A stretch of 64,000 nucleotides of DNA from an uncultured Eggerthellaceae bacterium (GCA_949840905.1 CATKXW010000006.1:19073-83072); one strand, 5' to 3'; counted from the stretch's first letter, positions 35,657 through 43,499 are shown. Translations and numbers: made by a program. Notes: a model not told the origin generated them from the letters alone.

Positions 35657-35682
35657 GGACCCCCCCCTGTTCCGCTGACGGG

Positions 35683-35730
35683 CTCTCTCGGACGCTTTTC
35701 GCGCGAGAGAGATGGTTTCTTCTCATTATA
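35683..35730 (-). promoter_or_regulatory. lhr leader hairpin and -10
   Basis: A perfect TATAAT reads on the minus strand at 35730-35725. In the short leader an 8-bp inverted repeat (35683-35690 with 35704-35711) precedes the G8 tract and the start. No clear -35 is visible. It diverges from the modA promoter. Confidence 0.5.
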
Positions 35731-35787
35731 TAGAGAGGTAGCGGAGGGGAGGATGCGGGATGCGAAGACCGTCCTCTTTTCAGCATT

Positions 35788-35841
35788 ATTCTCAATGAGA
35801 AATAAATCCTTCTTGCATATATTCTCGTTTGGGAATAATAT
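35788..35841 (+). promoter_or_regulatory. Paired operator and promoter of modA
   Basis: TTGCAT (35813-35818) and TAATAT (35836-35841) are 17 bases apart. The spacer holds ATTCTCGTTTGGGAAT (35821-35836), and a related palindrome ATTCTCAATGAGAAAT lies at 35788-35803, exactly 33 bases (about three helical turns) upstream. The spacing suggests co-operative binding by one regulator. The sites do not look like the E. coli ModE sequence, so another factor may control molybdate uptake. Confidence 0.55.
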
Positions 35842-35847
35842 GAGGAC

Positions 35848-35942
35848 CATCCACGTTGCTCGGGGGCGGATCGGTCGTAAGGCCGAAGGGGGCCTGCGCT
35901 CGAGCGTTTCTACAGAAGGATCGAGATGAGGAGGAACCATCC
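35848..35942 (+). other. Structured 5' leader of modA
   Basis: About 95 bases lie between the predicted start of transcription and the modA ATG. A hairpin with a GTAA tetraloop (35872-35885) and a second one (35881-35894) share bases and cannot form together. A CGCTCGAGCG palindrome (35897-35906) follows. This may be a switch-like RNA. I cannot match it to the known Moco RNA. Confidence 0.35.
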
Positions 35943-36830
35943 ATGAAGGAGTCTGCCCGCCGCATGCTCGCGCTCGCGCTCACGGGTGCGCTCGCAAGCT
36001 CATTCGCGCTGTTCGGTTGCACGGCGAACACGACGTCGACCACGAGCGCCTCGAGCTCGTCGGGCGCTGCTGCCCAGCCTGTCGAGCTGCAGCTGTTCGC
36101 AGCCAACTCGCTCTCCAAGGCCATGGACGAGGCCCAGGCGCTCTACACGAGCCAGAATCCGTCTGTCACCTTCGCCGATACTCAATACAAAGGATCTGGC
36201 GAGCTGAACGAGATGCTGGCTGCCGGCAGCTACGCTGACGCCCTCATCACCGCCTCGGGGGCCACTATGGACACCGCAGTGGAGAAGGGCTATGTCAACG
36301 AAGCCACTCGTCAGAACATGTTCAGCAACGAGCTCGTGATCGTGGCTAAGGAAGACGCTCCGTATCAGGATGTCACGCTGGCTGATATCGCGACCGGCGA
36401 GCATACCCTGTGCGTCGGAGACGATTCCGTGCCCGCCGGCACCTACGCCGCTCAGGCGCTCTCCACAGTGGGCCTTTACGAGCCGCCTGCCGACCAGGCT
36501 GGCAAGACCGGTGCTGACATCTCCGGCAAGGGGGGCACCTACGTCGGCATCACGCCCGTCTTGCAGACTTCCGTGGGCAACGTATGCAAGCAGGCCGAGA
36601 ACGGTGATGTGGACTTCGCCATCGTCTATTCCTCTGACGTCTACCGCTTCGGTGGCGTGAAGATCGTCGGCATCATCCCGAACGACGCTCACAAGCCCAT
36701 CGTCTACCCGGGCGCTATCTGCACCGAGTCCGGCAATTACAGCGCGGCCGAGGATTTCCTCCAGTGGTGCCTCACTGACCCCGACGCTCAGGCCATCTGG
36801 CAGAAGTGGGGCTTCACGCTGGCTGAATAG
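35943..36830 (+). CDS. modA: Molybdate ABC transporter substrate-binding lipoprotein
   Basis: Binds molybdate (or tungstate) outside the membrane. The ATG at 35943 (GAGGAGG 8 bases upstream) gives an export signal ending FALFGC, so the mature protein is a lipoprotein. A Ser/Thr-rich linker precedes the binding domain, which starts ELQLFAANSLSKAMDEA. The oxyanion-site stretch reads YKGSGELNEMLAAG, and the last part (GIIPNDAHKPIVYPGAI) is typical of ModA. Its length is 295 residues. A longer frame upstream has no ribosome site. modB and modC follow. Confidence 0.9.
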   Translation: MKESARRMLALALTGALASSFALFGCTANTTSTTSASSSSGAAAQPVELQLFAANSLSKAMDEAQALYTSQNPSVTFADTQYKGSGELNEMLAAGSYADALITASGATMDTAVEKGYVNEATRQNMFSNELVIVAKEDAPYQDVTLADIATGEHTLCVGDDSVPAGTYAAQALSTVGLYEPPADQAGKTGADISGKGGTYVGITPVLQTSVGNVCKQAENGDVDFAIVYSSDVYRFGGVKIVGIIPNDAHKPIVYPGAICTESGNYSAAEDFLQWCLTDPDAQAIWQKWGFTLAE

Positions 36831-36930
36831 CGATCAGAGCGCGAACGGTCGAACGGATCGCTCTTCATGGATGCGCATCCTGAGCCGCGTCCGTGACCGA
36901 AGAGCGCGCAACATCACATCGCATCCGCCA

Positions 36931-36965
36931 TCGAGAGAGCGAGCATGGAAGGCTCGCTCTCTCGA
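36931..36965 (+). terminator. Hairpin between modA and modB
   Basis: A perfect 14-bp stem (36931-36944 with 36952-36965) with a 7-base loop and no T-tract. It probably lowers read-through or protects the modA 3' end, so that the binding protein exceeds the permease. It also argues against the in-frame ATG at 36965 as the modB start. Confidence 0.6.
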
Positions 36966-37006
36966 TGCGTCGTAGTGGGGATCGAAGAAGGGGAAGGGGG
37001 AGAAGC

Positions 37007-38569
37007 GTGCTCAAGATCAGGGGCGCGGCCACATCGTTGCTCATCCTGCTGATGGTGGTCGCCTGTCTGGTGCCGACGCTCGCTTGGGCTAGCGAGGAGG
37101 AGAGCCTTGGCAGCGTGGAGGAGCCGGCGGCGCCCATAGCGGCGTTGAGCGCGACCGACGCCGCGAGCGTCGAGCGCGGCCAGCAGATGTTCGGGAACGT
37201 GAGCGTTTCCGCTGAAGGGGATGCGGCCCTTATCGAAGGCTGTCGCTTTGGCGTGAGCGATTTCGTGCGCGCTCAATCGGGCTCCGATCGTGCGGTCGAT
37301 GGCGTCTATCGCGGGTACAACTACTACGTCGGCACCGAACCTGAGAACGTGGCGGTCGTCTCCACCGGTGATCATGCCGTGGTCTATCTGCCAGCTTCCG
37401 TAGCCGCCTCGTTCGGCATCGACCTCGCATCCGTCGATGATCGAGCCATGCTCAAGGACTACCTGGTCGCGCTCGACAGCGCGAACGCCCGCGGATCCTC
37501 CCGTCTCGAAACGGTCCCCTCTTGGCACTTCACCGACCAGGCCGTCTACGAGCTGGACGGCGTCGCTTTCCGCTTCGACGAGCAGCTCACCGAAGGCCGC
37601 TACTATCTGTGCGTCATCGGGGTCGACGGCGGTGATGTCACCGCGCAGTCCCACCCAAGCCACATCACCCTCGAACATGCCGACTTCGCTCGCATCGTCG
37701 AGCCCGACCAAGTGGTCATCGCCCAGGAAGCGACCGGACTCGCTTGGTTGGGAGAGTTCCTCTCCGCCATCGACTACAGTCCGCTCTGGGTCACCTTGCG
37801 CACCACCGGCATCGCCATCCTCATCATCTTCGTCCTGGGCCTTGCGGCTGCTTACTTCACCTTGCGCATCTCACCGCGGGCTCAAGACATCTTCGACTCC
37901 ATCTTCACCATCCCCATGGTGCTACCGCCCACCGTGTGCGGCTTTCTGCTGCTGCTGGCGTTCGGGCGCTCCACGGCGCTGGGGCAGTGGTTCATCGACG
38001 TCGGGTTCCCGCTGGTGTTCAGCTGGCAGGCCACGGTCATCGCGGCGGTCATCGTGGCGTTCCCGCTCATGTACCGATCAGCCCGCGGTGCCTTCGAGAA
38101 CCTCGATCCGAACATGCTCGACGCGGCTCGTACGCTCGGCTGGTCGAACCCGCGCATCTTCTTCAAGCTGATGCTGCCGCTGTCGTGGTCGTCCATCGCT
38201 GCGGGTACCGTGCTGTCGTTCGCCCGCGCTCTCGGCGAGTTCGGTGCCACGCTGTTCTTGGCGGGCAACTACGCGGGCATCACGCGCACCATCCCCATCG
38301 CCATCTACTTCGAGTGGATGAACGGCAACACCGACGTGGCCATATTCTGGACCATCGTCATCATGATCTTCAGCTTCATCGTCATCCTGTTCATCAACTT
38401 GTGGAGCCGCCGCACCACGAAGTATCGCCGTCGCGAGCGCGGCGAGGATGCAGGGAAGAGGGGGCAGGCGAAGAGGGGGCCGCACGTGCTCGGAGGGGGA
38501 GGCGAAGAGGAGCTGGAGCGTGGCGTGGCTGCCTACGAAGCGCAGCGAATGGAAGGGGGCGCACGATGA
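37007..38569 (+). CDS. modB: Molybdate ABC permease with an added extracytoplasmic domain
   Basis: The permease half (from about residue 255) carries five or more membrane segments and the ABC coupling loop LDAARTLGWSNPRIFFKLMLP. Upstream sits a signal-anchor-like stretch (SLLILLMVVACLVPTLAWA) and then about 225 soluble residues that would be outside the cell. Ordinary ModB has about 225 residues, and this one has 520. The GTG at 37007 (AGGGGGAG just upstream) is the best start. The extra domain has no motif I know; its YRGYNYYVGTEPENVAVV segment looks beta-rich. The C-terminus is a charged, Gly-rich cytoplasmic tail. modC starts in its stop (ATGA). Confidence 0.88.
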   Translation: MLKIRGAATSLLILLMVVACLVPTLAWASEEESLGSVEEPAAPIAALSATDAASVERGQQMFGNVSVSAEGDAALIEGCRFGVSDFVRAQSGSDRAVDGVYRGYNYYVGTEPENVAVVSTGDHAVVYLPASVAASFGIDLASVDDRAMLKDYLVALDSANARGSSRLETVPSWHFTDQAVYELDGVAFRFDEQLTEGRYYLCVIGVDGGDVTAQSHPSHITLEHADFARIVEPDQVVIAQEATGLAWLGEFLSAIDYSPLWVTLRTTGIAILIIFVLGLAAAYFTLRISPRAQDIFDSIFTIPMVLPPTVCGFLLLLAFGRSTALGQWFIDVGFPLVFSWQATVIAAVIVAFPLMYRSARGAFENLDPNMLDAARTLGWSNPRIFFKLMLPLSWSSIAAGTVLSFARALGEFGATLFLAGNYAGITRTIPIAIYFEWMNGNTDVAIFWTIVIMIFSFIVILFINLWSRRTTKYRRRERGEDAGKRGQAKRGPHVLGGGGEEELERGVAAYEAQRMEGGAR

Positions 38570-39678
38570 GCCTTGAAGTGAGCATTCGCAAGGCATTCCC
38601 TGGGTTCACCCTCGACGTGGATCTGGAAGCTGGCAGCGAGACCTTGGGGTTCTTGGGCGCATCGGGTTGCGGCAAGTCGCTCACCTTGCGCTGCATCGCT
38701 GGCATCGAGACGCCGGATGAGGGTCGCATCGTGGTCAACGATCGCGTGTTCTTCGACTCGGAGGCGAAGGTGAATCTGACGCCTCAAGAGCGCAAGACGG
38801 CGCTCCTGTTCCAGAATTACATGCTGTTCCCGAACCTCACCATCGAGCAGAACGTGGGTGCTGGCATCGACAAGCGGGCCTCCAAGCAGGAGCGGGCGCG
38901 CATCGTGAGCGAGGAGCTGCGCCGCTTCGGTCTGGAGGGCTTCGAGGGTCGCTATCCCGCTCAGCTGTCGGGCGGTCAGCAGCAGCGCGTGGCCTTGGCG
39001 CGCATGCTGGCGGCGCGGCCGGACATCCTCATGCTGGATGAGCCCTTCAGCGCCCTCGACGCGCATCTGAAGAGCGTGCTGGAGCAGAACCTGGTCAGCT
39101 TGTTCGATGCATACGAGGGAACCATCCTCTACGTGAGCCATGACATCGACGAGGCGCTGCGCTTCTGCGACCGCATCGCGGTGGTGGAGGCGGGTCGCAT
39201 CATGGAGGTGGATACCGGTGATGATCTGGTGAACCATCCGCGCTCTACCGCTGGGCTGAAGCTGTCCGGCTGCAAGAACGCCACGCCGGCCGTGCGCGAG
39301 AGCGACCACGAAGCATGGTTGCCGAAATGGGGCATTCGCGTTCGCACGGCCGAGCCGGTGCCTGCCGACATCAAGACGTTCGGGGTGCGCGCTCGTTACA
39401 TCGAACGGGCCGAAGGGCCGGGTCCGAACTGCTTCCGCGCACGCGTCGATCGCGTGAGCGACTCGCGCTTCGAGCGCACGGTGCTGCTCGGGTTCCTCGA
39501 TCGCGACGACAGCGAGAACCCCCGGGTGAAGCGCACCGATGATGAGATGAAGTACCTCCATCAGCATCTCTTCTGGCGTGTCTCGCGCGTCGATGTCGAT
39601 CCGACGACGTTGCCTCGCGAAGGAGACGAGCTCTGGATCCGCATTCCCGAGGATCGCATATATCTGGTGTGCTGCTAG
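38566..39678 (+). CDS. modC: Molybdate ABC transporter ATP-binding protein
   Basis: Powers molybdate uptake. The P-loop GASGCGKSLTLR, the signature LSGGQQQRVALARM, the Walker B region ILMLDEPFSALDAH and the switch His of LYVSHDIDEA are intact. After the ATPase domain a C-terminal part of about 130 residues (from GLKLSGCKNATP) resembles a molybdate-binding (Mop/TOBE-like) regulatory region. Length is 370 residues. It overlaps modB by 4 bases and is followed by moaA after its own promoter. Confidence 0.93.
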   Translation: MSLEVSIRKAFPGFTLDVDLEAGSETLGFLGASGCGKSLTLRCIAGIETPDEGRIVVNDRVFFDSEAKVNLTPQERKTALLFQNYMLFPNLTIEQNVGAGIDKRASKQERARIVSEELRRFGLEGFEGRYPAQLSGGQQQRVALARMLAARPDILMLDEPFSALDAHLKSVLEQNLVSLFDAYEGTILYVSHDIDEALRFCDRIAVVEAGRIMEVDTGDDLVNHPRSTAGLKLSGCKNATPAVRESDHEAWLPKWGIRVRTAEPVPADIKTFGVRARYIERAEGPGPNCFRARVDRVSDSRFERTVLLGFLDRDDSENPRVKRTDDEMKYLHQHLFWRVSRVDVDPTTLPREGDELWIRIPEDRIYLVCC

Positions 39679-39697
39679 TGTTTTCTCCTCGAACGGA

Positions 39698-39703
39698 TAT
39701 AAT
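39698..39703 (+). promoter_or_regulatory. -10 of moaA
   Basis: A perfect TATAAT lies 20 bases after the modC stop and 34 bases before the moaA start. The -35 is not clear. Confidence 0.55.
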
Positions 39704-39736
39704 GGCCACAAGCTACGAGAGAATACGAGGAAGCCT

Positions 39737-40738
39737 GTGAAAGACGCTCATGGCCGCGTGATCGACTACCTGCGCATCTCGCTCACCGATCGCTGCAACT
39801 TCCGCTGTATCTACTGCATGCCCGAAGATGGCGTGTGCCAGCTCGCCCATGACCAGATCCTGCGCATCGAAGAGATAGAGCAGCTGGTGGCCGTTGCGGC
39901 GAGCATCGGCATCAAGAGCATCCGTCTCACCGGCGGCGAGCCGCTGGTGCGCAAGGGCGTGGTCGATCTGGTGCGCTCCATCACCTCCACTCCCGGTATC
40001 GAGAACGTCTCCATGACCACCAACGGCGTGTTGCTGCCCGCTATGGCCGACGAGCTGAAGCAGGCCGGGCTCTCCCGTGTGAACATCTCGCTGGACACCC
40101 TCGATCCCGAGCAGTTCCGCGAGATAACGCGCGTGGGCAAGCTGGAGGACACCCTCGCCGGCATCGACGCGGCCCTTGCGGCTGGGTTCGACCCGGTGAA
40201 GGTGAACGCCGTCACCGTGCGCCGCCTCGACCAGGACTTCCTCGCCTTCGCGAAGCTGTCGCTGGAGCGTCCCCTGCACGTGCGCTTCATCGAGTACATG
40301 CCCGTGGGCACCTCCAGCGGCGCTGACGGATGCGGCTGGGGCAAAGAGGACGTCATCCCGAGCGAGGAGCTGTTCGCCATCATCAACGAGCGGGCGGTCT
40401 CCGAAGGGCTGCCCGAGCTTCAGGCGGCGGGGAAGAACCAGCCCATCGGTTGGGGACCTGCGCGCTACTTCGAGTTCCCGGGCGCTCAGGGCACCGTCGG
40501 GTTCATCTCGCCGCTCTCGCGTCACTTCTGCAGCGAATGCAACCGCTTGCGCTTGACGGCTGACGGTAAGGTGCGCCCGTGCCTGTTCAGCGACACGGAA
40601 TACGACGTGCGCGAAGCGTTGCGCACAGGCGGCGAGACGGCGGTGCGCGAGGTGCTCTACGAGGCCCTCGGTGCCAAGCCCGACGAGCATCACGACAAGG
40701 TGGGCACCGAGCGCAACATGTCGCAAATAGGCGGCTGA
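39737..40738 (+). CDS. moaA: GTP 3',8-cyclase MoaA
   Basis: A radical SAM enzyme that starts molybdenum cofactor synthesis from GTP. The N-terminal cluster motif is CNFRCIYCM. The C-terminal cluster site is CSECNRLRLTADGKVRPCLF, and the protein ends in the required Gly-Gly. The start is the GTG at 39737 with CGAGGAAG upstream; the frame is open further back into modC but without a site. The length is 333 residues. With moaC and modABC close by, this segment takes up molybdate and starts cofactor synthesis. Confidence 0.96.
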   Translation: MKDAHGRVIDYLRISLTDRCNFRCIYCMPEDGVCQLAHDQILRIEEIEQLVAVAASIGIKSIRLTGGEPLVRKGVVDLVRSITSTPGIENVSMTTNGVLLPAMADELKQAGLSRVNISLDTLDPEQFREITRVGKLEDTLAGIDAALAAGFDPVKVNAVTVRRLDQDFLAFAKLSLERPLHVRFIEYMPVGTSSGADGCGWGKEDVIPSEELFAIINERAVSEGLPELQAAGKNQPIGWGPARYFEFPGAQGTVGFISPLSRHFCSECNRLRLTADGKVRPCLFSDTEYDVREALRTGGETAVREVLYEALGAKPDEHHDKVGTERNMSQIGG

Positions 40739-40812
40739 GATGCGCTGACGAAGGAGTAGAATGGGCTAGCCAGCGAAGTCCGATCGCGGGCGGCGCTTCC
40801 TTCATAAGGAGG
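40735..40812 (+). promoter_or_regulatory. Promoter and Shine-Dalgarno-masking hairpin of the 37-residue peptide
   Basis: CTGAGA (40735-40740) and TAGAAT (40757-40762) with a 16-base spacer form a likely promoter. About 50 bases later CTTCCTT (40796-40802) pairs with AAGGAGG (40806-40812) over a CAT loop, with one G-T pair. This closes the perfect ribosome-binding site in a hairpin. Confidence 0.55.
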
Positions 40813-40820
40813 TGACGCCT

Positions 40821-40934
40821 ATGAGCCTAGCTCTTGAGATCCTTTATGCCTTCGCTGCATTAGCGACCATCGCGGACCTTGGGGTCTCGCTATGGAAGGA
40901 GCATGAGCGACGACGGATGACGAAGGGGAGATAA
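40821..40934 (+). CDS. 37-residue single-span membrane peptide, type I toxin-like
   Basis: A short frame with an unusually strong ribosome site (AAGGAGGTGA at 40806-40815, 5 bases before the ATG). The peptide has a short polar start, a hydrophobic helix of about 20 residues (LEILYAFAALATIADLGV) containing one Asp, then a charged tail (KEHERRRMTKGR). A clean terminator follows 1 base after the stop. This build (short hydrophobic peptide, hidden ribosome site, own promoter and terminator) is typical of toxins of type I toxin-antitoxin systems. It could equally be a small membrane regulator of the Moa/Mod genes. No antisense RNA promoter was convincingly found. Confidence 0.65.
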   Translation: MSLALEILYAFAALATIADLGVSLWKEHERRRMTKGR

Positions 40935-40935
40935 C

Positions 40936-40963
40936 GAAAGAGCCGGCAGGCACCGGCTCTTTC
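40936..40963 (+). terminator. Terminator after the small membrane peptide
   Basis: An 11-bp perfect stem (40936-40946 with 40953-40963) with a 6-base loop begins one base after the stop codon. Confidence 0.85.
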
Positions 40964-41073
40964 AAATCGTAATCACCCGCGCCGCCCGCCACTGTTAAGG
41001 ACACCGGGCTTTGCTGGTAGCTGTATTCTACCACATCCGCTATGGAGAAGATATGCGCAAGGGAGACCGTAAG

Positions 41074-41583
41074 ATGACCGAACAGCAACTTACCCACATC
41101 GATGAGCAGGGCGATGTTCGCATGGTGGACGTGTCGCAGAAGGCTGACACCGAGCGCGTCGCGGTAGCCGAGGGCTTCATCGCCATGCATCCGGAAACGC
41201 TCGCGCTCATCACGGAGGGCAAGGCGGCCAAAGGCGATGTGTTGGCCTGCGCGCGCGTGGCCGGCGTGATGGCGGCGAAGCGCACGAGCGACCTCATCCC
41301 CATGTGCCATCCGCTGAACATCACGAAGGCCAAGGTGGAGTGCGCTCCGGTGCTGCCGGGCGATCGCGCCGATGGGCTGGTGGGCATCCGCGTGACCTGC
41401 ACCTGCGGTGTGACCGGCAAGACGGGCATCGAGATGGAGGCTCTCACCGCGGCCAGCGTGGCGTGTTTGACCGTGTACGACATGTGCAAGGCGGTCGATC
41501 GTGGCATGGAGATCATGGACGTGCGCTTGCTGAAGAAGGACGGCGGCAAGACGGGTCTGTGGCTGAGAGAGGCTCAGGTCTGA
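41074..41583 (+). CDS. moaC: Cyclic pyranopterin monophosphate synthase MoaC
   Basis: Converts the MoaA product to cyclic pyranopterin monophosphate. The active-site segment [13 protein letters not shown] and the late motif [10 protein letters not shown] are present, as is [21 protein letters not shown]. The ATG at 41074 with AAGGGAG 8 bases upstream gives 169 residues, the usual size. An earlier ATG at 41053 is less likely. It has its own leader containing a small GGTAG/CTACC hairpin (41016-41032), and the next gene also has its own promoter. Confidence 0.95.
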   Translation: MTEQQLTHIDEQGDVRMVDVSQKADTERVAVAEGFIAMHPETLALITEGKAAKGDVLACARVAGVMAAKRTSDLIPMCHPLNITKAKVECAPVLPGDRADGLVGIRVTCTCGVTGKTGIEMEALTAASVACLTVYDMCKAVDRGMEIMDVRLLKKDGGKTGLWLREAQV

Positions 41584-41663
41584 GGACCTTTCTGGGCCGT
41601 GTGGCCGCAGCAGGGCCGCAGCTAGGGCGCTCGCGGCGTTGCGTTGTGCTAACATAGCTGCGT

Positions 41664-41669
41664 TATACT
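41664..41669 (+). promoter_or_regulatory. -10 of the yebC gene
   Basis: TATACT lies 24 bases upstream of the yebC ATG, between the moaC stop and yebC. No strong -35 is visible. Confidence 0.5.
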
Positions 41670-41693
41670 CGCACTTCATGGAAAGGTTCGCAT

Positions 41694-42497
41694 ATGTCAG
41701 GGCATTCTAAGTGGGCGACCACCAAACATCGCAAGGCAGCCCAGGACGCAAAGCGCTCGGCGCTGTTCTCGAAGCTGTCCCGTAACATCACCGTTGCGGC
41801 GAAGGAAGGTGGCGACCCGAACCCCGACAACAACGCGAGCCTGGCCGCTGCCATCGAGAAGGCCAAGGCCAATTCGCTGCCGAAGGACAAGATCAAGGTC
41901 GCCATCGACAAGGCGTTCGGCTCCGGCAAGGATGCTGCCAACTACGAGTCGGTGGTCTATGAGGGCTATGGCCCGGCTGGTGTGGCCGTTTATTGCGAAG
42001 CGCTCACCGACAATCGCAATCGCACCGCGGCTGATGTGCGCAGCGCGTTCAGCCATGCCAACGGAAATCTGGGCACCTCTGGTTCGGTCGCCTATATGTT
42101 CGAGCGCAAAGGCCAGGTCGTGGTCGCCAAGGAAGTAGAGACCGGCGACAAGAAGAACCCGATTGCTCCCAACGGCGCTGCAGCCGATGAGGAAGAGTTC
42201 ATGTTAGCCGTGGCGGAAGCTGGCGGTGATGATTACGAGGACGCTGAGGACGAGTGGGTGGTCTACACCGGCCCCACCGATCTGATGGCTGTGAAGAGCG
42301 CTCTGGAGGCGCAGGGCGTGCAGACCAAGGGTGCCGAGCTGATCATGGAGGCGACCACTCCGACCGCGGTGAGCGTGTCGGACGCCAAAAAGGTCATGCG
42401 CCTGATCGATAAGCTGGAGGAGCTCGAGGACCTTCAGAACGTGTATCACACCATGGACATCACCGACGAGATCGCTGCGGCTCTCGACGAGGAGTAG
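41694..42497 (+). CDS. YebC/TACO1-family protein
   Basis: A conserved DNA- or translation-associated factor; recent work on the family links it to relief of ribosome stalling, and older work to transcription control. The signature SGHSKWATTKHRKAAQDAKR opens the protein, and the core GNLGTSGSVAYMFERKG is intact. It is about 25 residues longer than the usual 240, with an acidic insert (GDDYEDAEDEW). It lies upstream of ruvCAB as in many bacteria, although an SDR gene is inserted here. Confidence 0.93.
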   Translation: MSGHSKWATTKHRKAAQDAKRSALFSKLSRNITVAAKEGGDPNPDNNASLAAAIEKAKANSLPKDKIKVAIDKAFGSGKDAANYESVVYEGYGPAGVAVYCEALTDNRNRTAADVRSAFSHANGNLGTSGSVAYMFERKGQVVVAKEVETGDKKNPIAPNGAAADEEEFMLAVAEAGGDDYEDAEDEWVVYTGPTDLMAVKSALEAQGVQTKGAELIMEATTPTAVSVSDAKKVMRLIDKLEELEDLQNVYHTMDITDEIAAALDEE

Positions 42498-42562
42498 CGG
42501 ATCTTTGCGGTGCGCCGAAGGGATGCGCCGGTACGGCCTTCATCAGTAGGTGAGCTGCAACA

Positions 42563-42608
42563 TATGATCTAAGCTGAAAGGGCAACGGTCGTGACCGTTG
42601 CCCTTATT
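42563..42608 (+). terminator. Terminator-like hairpin in the SDR leader, with upstream -10
   Basis: A perfect 13-bp inverted repeat (42578-42590 with 42593-42605) follows yebC by 80 bases and ends in a short T-rich stretch. A -10-like TATGAT lies at 42563-42568. If that promoter is used, the hairpin sits at the very 5' end of the SDR message and could be an attenuator. Otherwise it is simply the yebC terminator. Confidence 0.65.
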
Positions 42609-42627
42609 TCATCGCAGAGGAGGTCTT

Positions 42628-43428
42628 ATGGGACAGTTCGAAGGCAAGACCGTCATCATCACCGGTGGCGGGTTCGCGGCGCTGAAGGACGGATCGGCAG
42701 GTTCCATCGGCTACGGCATCGCTACGGCGTTCGCCAAGGAGGGCGCTAACCTGGTGGTGACCGGCCGCAACGTCGAGAAGCTCAACGCGGCCAAGGAAAA
42801 GCTGGAAGCCGAGCATGGCGTGCGCGTGCTGCCGGTGCAGGCCGATGTGGCCGCTGGCACCGACAATCAGGCGACCGTGCAGAACGTGATCGACTCGGCC
42901 GTGAAGGAGTTCGGCCGCATCGACGTGCTGGTGAACAATGCCCAGGCCTCCGCCTCCGGCGTCACCCTGGCCGATCACACTACCGACCAGTTCGACCTGG
43001 CCATCTACTCCGGGCTCTACGCCACCTTCTATTACATGCAGGCATGCTATCCGCACCTGAAGGAGACGAAGGGGTCCGTCATCAACTTCGCCTCGGGCGC
43101 GGGCCTGTTCGGCAATTACGGACAATGCGCCTACGCTGCGGCCAAAGAGGGCATCCGCGGCATGAGCCGCGTGGCGGCCACCGAGTGGGGCCCCGACGGC
43201 ATCAACGTGAACATCGTGTGCCCGCTGGCGTGGACGGCGGCTCTTGAGAAGTTCCAGGAGCAGTATCCCGATGCGTTCGAGGCGAACGTGCACATGCCTC
43301 CCATGGGCCATTACGGTAACGTGGAGACCGAGATCGGCCGCGTGGTCGTGCAGCTGGCCAGCCCCGATTTCAAGTTCATGAGCGGCGAGACCGTGACCCT
43401 GGAAGGCGGCATGGGGCTCAGGCCTTAG
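42628..43428 (+). CDS. Short-chain dehydrogenase, 12-alpha-hydroxysteroid dehydrogenase-like
   Basis: A 266-residue classical SDR. The nucleotide-binding motif is TGGG-x-x-x then GSIGYGIA, with an insert compared with the usual TGxxxGIG. The active-site Ser lies in NFASGAGLF and the YxxxK pair in YAAAKEG. NNAQASASG and YSGLYATFYYM are stretches I recall from the 12-alpha-hydroxysteroid dehydrogenases of gut clostridia and Eggerthella, so bile-acid oxidation is a reasonable hypothesis. This rests on memory, not on a search. It starts at ATG 42628 after AGAGGAGGT and is a single-gene unit between yebC and ruvC. Confidence 0.8.
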   Translation: MGQFEGKTVIITGGGFAALKDGSAGSIGYGIATAFAKEGANLVVTGRNVEKLNAAKEKLEAEHGVRVLPVQADVAAGTDNQATVQNVIDSAVKEFGRIDVLVNNAQASASGVTLADHTTDQFDLAIYSGLYATFYYMQACYPHLKETKGSVINFASGAGLFGNYGQCAYAAAKEGIRGMSRVAATEWGPDGINVNIVCPLAWTAALEKFQEQYPDAFEANVHMPPMGHYGNVETEIGRVVVQLASPDFKFMSGETVTLEGGMGLRP

Positions 43429-43499
43429 GGCTCCGGCTCGCGGGGTCTCGCGACAGCGGGTCTTGTGGCCTTTGCGCGCGATTTCGTGATGTGATCGAA

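Noticed and set aside
35788..35841. ModE operator
   Set aside because: The palindromes lack the TATA-rich ModE half-site pattern.
40990..41055. Minus-strand antisense-RNA promoter for the toxin-like peptide
   Set aside because: A TAGAAT reads on the minus strand at 41030-41025, but the -35 at the right distance does not match, so I do not claim an antitoxin RNA.
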